Assembly: GCA_023663135.1 (NCBI GenBank)
Contig: JAMPIE010000011.1
Span: forward strand, 43,586 to 83,426
Direction: 5' to 3'
DNA length: 39,841 nucleotides
From: Alloprevotella sp.
GTDB lineage: Bacteria > Bacteroidota > Bacteroidia > Bacteroidales > Muribaculaceae
Positions 36,806 to 39,841 of this stretch are shown here, one piece after another. The notes beneath the pieces are model-generated. The model worked only from the letters and a program-made list of their open reading frames with translations. It was not told the DNA's origin and did not search any database. The stretch's first letter is position 1. Every line of letters begins with the position of its first letter. The position numbers were made by a program, and so were the translations under genes.

Positions 36806-37300
36806 ATGTTGCGCCATTTCATCATAGCCATCCTTGCGCTGCTTCCCACAATGACATTCGCTCAGCGGCTTGCCACAGTAGACATGGTCGCCGTCAAGGC
36901 CGGGATGCCTGAAGTGGAGCAGATGCAGGCTGCCATCGATGCCGCCTCTAAGAAATACGAGGCGGAGTTTAGCAACCTTCGCGAGAAATTTCAGAAAGAG
37001 CTCACCGACTTTCAGGCCCTTCCGCCTGACACGCCCAACTCCATCAAGGAGCGGCGCGCCCAAGAGATACAGGAGCTCAATCAGAAGATGCAGCAGTTTG
37101 TGACCGATGCACAGGCCGAGCTTCAAGAGATGCAACAAGGGCTCATGGCACCCATTAATAGCCGGATCAAACAGGCAATAGCCACCGTGGCACGTGAGGG
37201 AGGATATGCACTGGTGCTTGACTCCACGCAGCCTCTCTTCATAGAGGCGGTGGATGTCACCTCTCAGGTGAGAGCCACCCTTGGCCTCCCCCTACGCTGA
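36806..37300 (+). CDS. OmpH/Skp family periplasmic chaperone (paralog 3)
   Basis: A 164-residue protein with a signal peptide ending TMTFA and mature QRLATVDMVAVKAGMPE. The coiled-coil arm and length equal those of paralog 2, with roughly half of the residues identical by eye. It lies 18 bp after paralog 2, clearly co-transcribed. Most Bacteroidetes loci I know of have two skp-like genes after bamA, so this third copy is the extra one. A hairpin lies downstream before murI. Confidence 0.9.
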   Translation: MLRHFIIAILALLPTMTFAQRLATVDMVAVKAGMPEVEQMQAAIDAASKKYEAEFSNLREKFQKELTDFQALPPDTPNSIKERRAQEIQELNQKMQQFVTDAQAELQEMQQGLMAPINSRIKQAIATVAREGGYALVLDSTQPLFIEAVDVTSQVRATLGLPLR

Positions 37301-37325
37301 TACGGGCTCCGAACCCTCACACTCG

Positions 37326-37360
37326 ACGGCGCGCCCGCAAGGGAGCGCCGCCGTTGTTTC
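37326..37360 (+). terminator. Hairpin between skp3 and murI (weak terminator or attenuator)
   Basis: ACGGC-GCGC (37326-37334) can pair with GCGC-C-GCCGT (37345-37354) with one bulged C. The following tract is TGTTTC, only partly T-rich. It may reduce read-through into murI. Confidence 0.4.
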
Positions 37361-37405
37361 CTCCTCCACCGTTGCCGTCATCCCCCATCCCCCCCCTACT
37401 AATCA

Positions 37406-38233
37406 ATGCAACAAGGCCCCATAGGTATCTTTGACTCCGGCTACGGAGGGCTCACAATACTCAGTGCCATAAGGCGTCGACTGCCCCAATATAGCTATCT
37501 CTATCTGGGCGACAATGCACGTGCGCCCTATGGCACCCGGTCCTTCGACATCGTATATCAGTTTACGCTCGAAGCAGTCAAGGCACTCTTTGAGCGCGGA
37601 TGCCACCTGGTGATCTTGGCATGCAACACGGCGTCGGCCAAGGCCTTGCGCACCATCCAGCAGCGCGACCTGCCGCAGATCGATCCCTCGCGTAGAGTGC
37701 TGGGAGTTATACGTCCTACGGTAGAGACCCTTGGCTCCATCTCACATACAGGCCATATAGGCATCTTTGCCACTCAAGGCACCGTAGACTCCCATTCTTA
37801 TGACATGGAGATCGCCAAACTCCACCCCTCCTTCACCGTCACATCTATGGCTTGCCCCATGTGGGTGCCGCTAATAGAGAACGGAGAGGCCGCCGACCCT
37901 GGAGCCGACTACTTTGTGGATAAATATGTGGGGCGGATGTTGAGAGCCACAGAAGGCAATATTGACACCATCATCCTTGGGTGCACCCACTATCCCATCC
38001 TCTACCCCAAGATACGTCAGGCTGTGCCGCCCGCCATCAACGTTATAAGTCAGGGCGAGATAGTGGCCAACTCCTTAGCCGACTACCTTGAGCGGCATCC
38101 CGAGATGGAGCGTCGATGTCGGATTGGAGCCACCTGCACCTATCTCACCACTGAAAGTCCCGAAAAATTTAGCGCTTCAGCCGGCATCTTCCTCAAAGAG
38201 ACAGCGCCGGCCACGCGCATCCTCCTACAATAG
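37406..38233 (+). CDS. murI: Glutamate racemase
   Basis: A cytoplasmic cofactor-independent racemase supplying D-glutamate for peptidoglycan. At 275 residues it is normal length. Motifs: FDSGYGGL at the N-terminus, DNARAPYG, catalytic Cys 73 in ACNTASA and catalytic Cys 193 in GCTHYP. Both catalytic cysteines are intact. ATG at 37406, 105 bp after skp3. It is the last biosynthetic gene of the bamA cluster, an order conserved in Bacteroidetes. Confidence 0.97.
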   Translation: MQQGPIGIFDSGYGGLTILSAIRRRLPQYSYLYLGDNARAPYGTRSFDIVYQFTLEAVKALFERGCHLVILACNTASAKALRTIQQRDLPQIDPSRRVLGVIRPTVETLGSISHTGHIGIFATQGTVDSHSYDMEIAKLHPSFTVTSMACPMWVPLIENGEAADPGADYFVDKYVGRMLRATEGNIDTIILGCTHYPILYPKIRQAVPPAINVISQGEIVANSLADYLERHPEMERRCRIGATCTYLTTESPEKFSASAGIFLKETAPATRILLQ

Positions 38234-38299
38234 AATCCTGATCCTCCAATAGAAACCTAATCCTCATCCCAACACTTTAACCTAACATATCTATAAAGC

Positions 38300-39184
38300 A
38301 TGAGACTTGACGGACGCAGATCGTCATCAAACGTAGACGACCGCCGCGGGCGATCGGCCTTCTCAGGCCGCGGCGGCAAGATAGCCGGCGGTGGCATTGC
38401 CGGAGTAATCATAGCCGTGGTAATAGCCCTTTTGGGCGGCGGCGACCTCTCGTCGATATTGTCGGGCGTAATAGGCAACGGGGGGCTGTCGCCGCTATCC
38501 ACCGAGCAGAGCACTTACACCCCGACCGCCGAAGATGAAGAGCTGGCCACCTTTGCTAAGCAGATCCTGGCCGGCACGGAAGATGTATGGACTGAGATTT
38601 TCCGCCAAAACGGCCTCGAATATGAAGCGCCAACGCTCGTGCTCTTTGATGGCGCCACCTCCTCGGCCTGTGGCACTGCCTCCGAGCAGACGGGTCCCTT
38701 CTACTGCTCAGCCGACCAAAGCGTCTACCTCGACCTCGCCTTCTTTCGCAACATGAGGCAAAGCCTCGGCGCCGACGGCGATTTTGCTTATGCCTATGTC
38801 ATTGCCCATGAGGTGGGGCATCATGTGCAATATCTACTGGGCACACTCTCCGATGCCCACACTAAGATGCAACGCCTATCTGAGGCCGAGGCTAACAAGA
38901 TAAGCGTGCGTCTGGAGCTTCAAGCCGACTTCTATGCCGGAGTGTGGGCGCATCACGACAACAAACGCTTCAGGTCCCTCGAGCCCGGCGATATCGACGA
39001 AGCCCTTGATGCCGCTCGCAAGATAGGCGACGACTATCTCCAGAAGAAAGCTCGTGGATATGCAGTGCCCGAGACATTCAATCATGGCACCTCAGAGCAG
39101 CGCCACCGCTGGCTCAACCTGGGGCTTACCACCGGGGATCCCTCGCGCGGTGACACTTTCACTCCGGCCTACAGTGGCCTCTGA
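38300..39184 (+). CDS. Neutral zinc metallopeptidase (YpfJ/KPN_02809 family)
   Basis: A 294-residue protein. The basic N-terminus (MRLDGRRSSSNVDDRRGRS) is followed by a Gly-rich stretch and one membrane helix (about 31-47). A linker follows, then the peptidase domain starts near ELATFAKQILAGTEDVW. Zinc site HEVGH at residues 170-174, with ELQADFYAGVW supplying the third ligand region. The family is conserved in bacteria but its substrate is unknown. ATG at 38300, 66 bp after murI. The stop at 39184 lies 18 bp before dispersed repeat copy B. Confidence 0.92.
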   Translation: MRLDGRRSSSNVDDRRGRSAFSGRGGKIAGGGIAGVIIAVVIALLGGGDLSSILSGVIGNGGLSPLSTEQSTYTPTAEDEELATFAKQILAGTEDVWTEIFRQNGLEYEAPTLVLFDGATSSACGTASEQTGPFYCSADQSVYLDLAFFRNMRQSLGADGDFAYAYVIAHEVGHHVQYLLGTLSDAHTKMQRLSEAEANKISVRLELQADFYAGVWAHHDNKRFRSLEPGDIDEALDAARKIGDDYLQKKARGYAVPETFNHGTSEQRHRWLNLGLTTGDPSRGDTFTPAYSGL

Positions 39185-39202
39185 GTCTCGCCACAAAAAA
39201 AA

Positions 39203-39400
39203 AGAATGTCAAGGGACTCTTGCCGGCGCTTGGATTCCTTTGTCGGAAGTACAAAGGGGCTGAGGAGGCGGGGCGCGGCACCCGCTTAGGCGCTCAAGGC
39301 CAATGAATGAGGAATGAGGAGTGAGGAATTAGGAATTTCAGGCGGGGGATTTATATCCGGGGGTATCCAGGGGATTATCCAGGGGTTATCCAGGCAGGGC
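39203..39400 (+). repeat. Dispersed repeat, copy B, carrying a nested insertion
   Basis: Related in inverted orientation to 28216-28343. From GAATGTCAAGGG at its left end to TATCCAGGCAGGG at its right end it follows copy A, but has an extra 74-bp segment (39274-39347). TATCCAGGGG-type units occur three times (39364-39394). CCTTTGT (39237-39243) and ACAAAGG (39251-39257) form a perfect hairpin. Confidence 0.8.
39274..39347. repeat. 74-bp insertion with tandem 7-mers, inside repeat copy B
   Basis: Absent from copy A. It is bounded by the direct repeat AGGCGGGG (39266-39273 and 39340-39347). It contains five tandem 7-base units (39305-39339): GAATGAG twice, then GAGTGAG, GAATTAG and GAATTTC. 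No gene is present. Confidence 0.65.
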
Positions 39401-39841
39401 GTGGCGCCGGTGGAGTGGATGAATTGGGGGCGGGCGGAGTTGGGGACCGGGAGAGGGTAAGGTTGACGGCGGGCCATCCGGACGAAGCCGGAGCGGGGGT
39501 GGGGGGCAGAGTCGCCGACGAAGATGAGGGCTGAGCCGGGGGCGCGGCAGAAGATGGGGGTTATGGCTTGGAGGAGGGAGTCGAAGGTGGCGCCGGAATG
39601 TCGGGCGTGGAAGAGGTCGGCGTCGAGGATGAGGCCGTAGTGGAAGGTGTGGCTTCGGAGGAGGTTGACTTGGGAGTGGCTGACGGGGGTGAAGAGGTCG
39701 TCGCGCTCGTCGGCTGAGAGGCGATGGCCGACTTGAAGGAAGCAACGGCGGATAATCTCTTGAGCCAAGGGCTTGCGGTGGGCAATGATGGCCGTTGAGC
39801 GGATGGAGTCGGCGGGGGCGATGACCTCGCGGAGCCAGCGG
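39286..39841 (-). CDS. Unrecognised protein, 3' part only (runs off the right end)
   Basis: A leftward frame open from the window edge (reading RWLREVIAPADSIRST at its left-most codons) to TAA at 39286. The start is outside the window. I do not recognise the family. The first 130 or so residues look like genuine protein, with hydrophobic strands (YGLILDADLF, ALIFVGDSA). The last 40 or so residues (from about CLDNPWIIPWIPPD) are encoded by dispersed repeat copy B, and the stop lies inside the nested 74-bp insertion, so this tail is probably not ancestral. Confidence 0.6.
   Translation of the reverse strand, partial: RWLREVIAPADSIRSTAIIAHRKPLAQEIIRRCFLQVGHRLSADERDDLFTPVSHSQVNLLRSHTFHYGLILDADLFHARHSGATFDSLLQAITPIFCRAPGSALIFVGDSAPHPRSGFVRMARRQPYPLPVPNSARPQFIHSTGATPCLDNPWIIPWIPPDINPPPEIPNSSLLIPHSLALSA

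Noticed and set aside
39305..39394. Tandem short units resembling a small CRISPR or VNTR
   Set aside because: Units are 7 and 11-12 bases with no unique spacers and no cas gene; they belong to the dispersed repeat and its insertion.
1..39841. Search for a defence, secretion or biosynthetic island
   Set aside because: No transposase, integrase, restriction enzyme, toxin-antitoxin pair, polyketide or peptide-synthesis genes were recognised. The gene content is mostly housekeeping and envelope biogenesis.

Overview
The window looks like a chromosomal segment from a Bacteroidales bacterium, most likely Muribaculaceae-like. The evidence is the Bacteroidetes-type promoter element TAnnTTTG ahead of many genes, weak or absent Shine-Dalgarno sequences, and Bacteroidetes-specific families (DUF4294, DUF6242, DUF6089, OstA-like protein, the Skp/BamA/UppS/MurI cluster). 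The genus is inference. I see no transposase, phage module, CRISPR array or plasmid gene. Most genes are housekeeping genes.

Layout. Bases 1-80 hold the 3' end of a 5S rRNA and its terminator. A leftward block follows (7797 to 357): nadB, a DUF4294 protein, a CtpA-type S41 protease and mfd. A tRNA-Pro(CGG) with its own promoter and terminator lies at 8023-8095. Next is a rightward pair: a membrane-anchored coiled-coil protein resembling an SPFH protein without its SPFH domain, then a PMCA-type calcium ATPase. The ATPase converges on a leftward GDP-mannose pyrophosphorylase across a shared hairpin terminator. purC, menG/ubiE and an M13 lipoprotein peptidase run rightward to a strong two-way terminator. 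aspS, nif3 and a C4 zinc-ribbon coiled-coil gene run leftward.

From 20.6 to 25 kb a rightward envelope operon encodes a periplasmic parvulin, an OstA/LptA-like protein and an uncharacterised ATP-grasp-like protein. It converges, with overlapping 3' ends, on a leftward pair made of an LTA-synthase/sulfatase-like membrane enzyme and a PAP2 phosphatase. Bases 27.5-28.4 kb are the only decayed-looking stretch: a truncated exported-protein start, a possible outer-membrane protein remnant on the other strand, and one copy of a dispersed repeat. A MATE transporter follows.

From 29.9 to 39.2 kb lies the envelope biogenesis cluster: DUF6242 lipoprotein, DUF6089 beta-barrel, uppS, bamA, three skp/ompH paralogs, murI and a YpfJ-type zinc peptidase. 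It combines outer-membrane protein assembly (BamA, Skp) with peptidoglycan precursor supply (UppS, MurI). The right end holds an unrecognised partial leftward gene whose 3' end runs into the second copy of the dispersed repeat.

The most unusual signals are this dispersed repeat with a nested insertion, the ATP-grasp gene in the OstA operon, the SPFH-like stub beside the calcium pump, and the skp triplication with its internal promoter. None of these by itself shows a new system.
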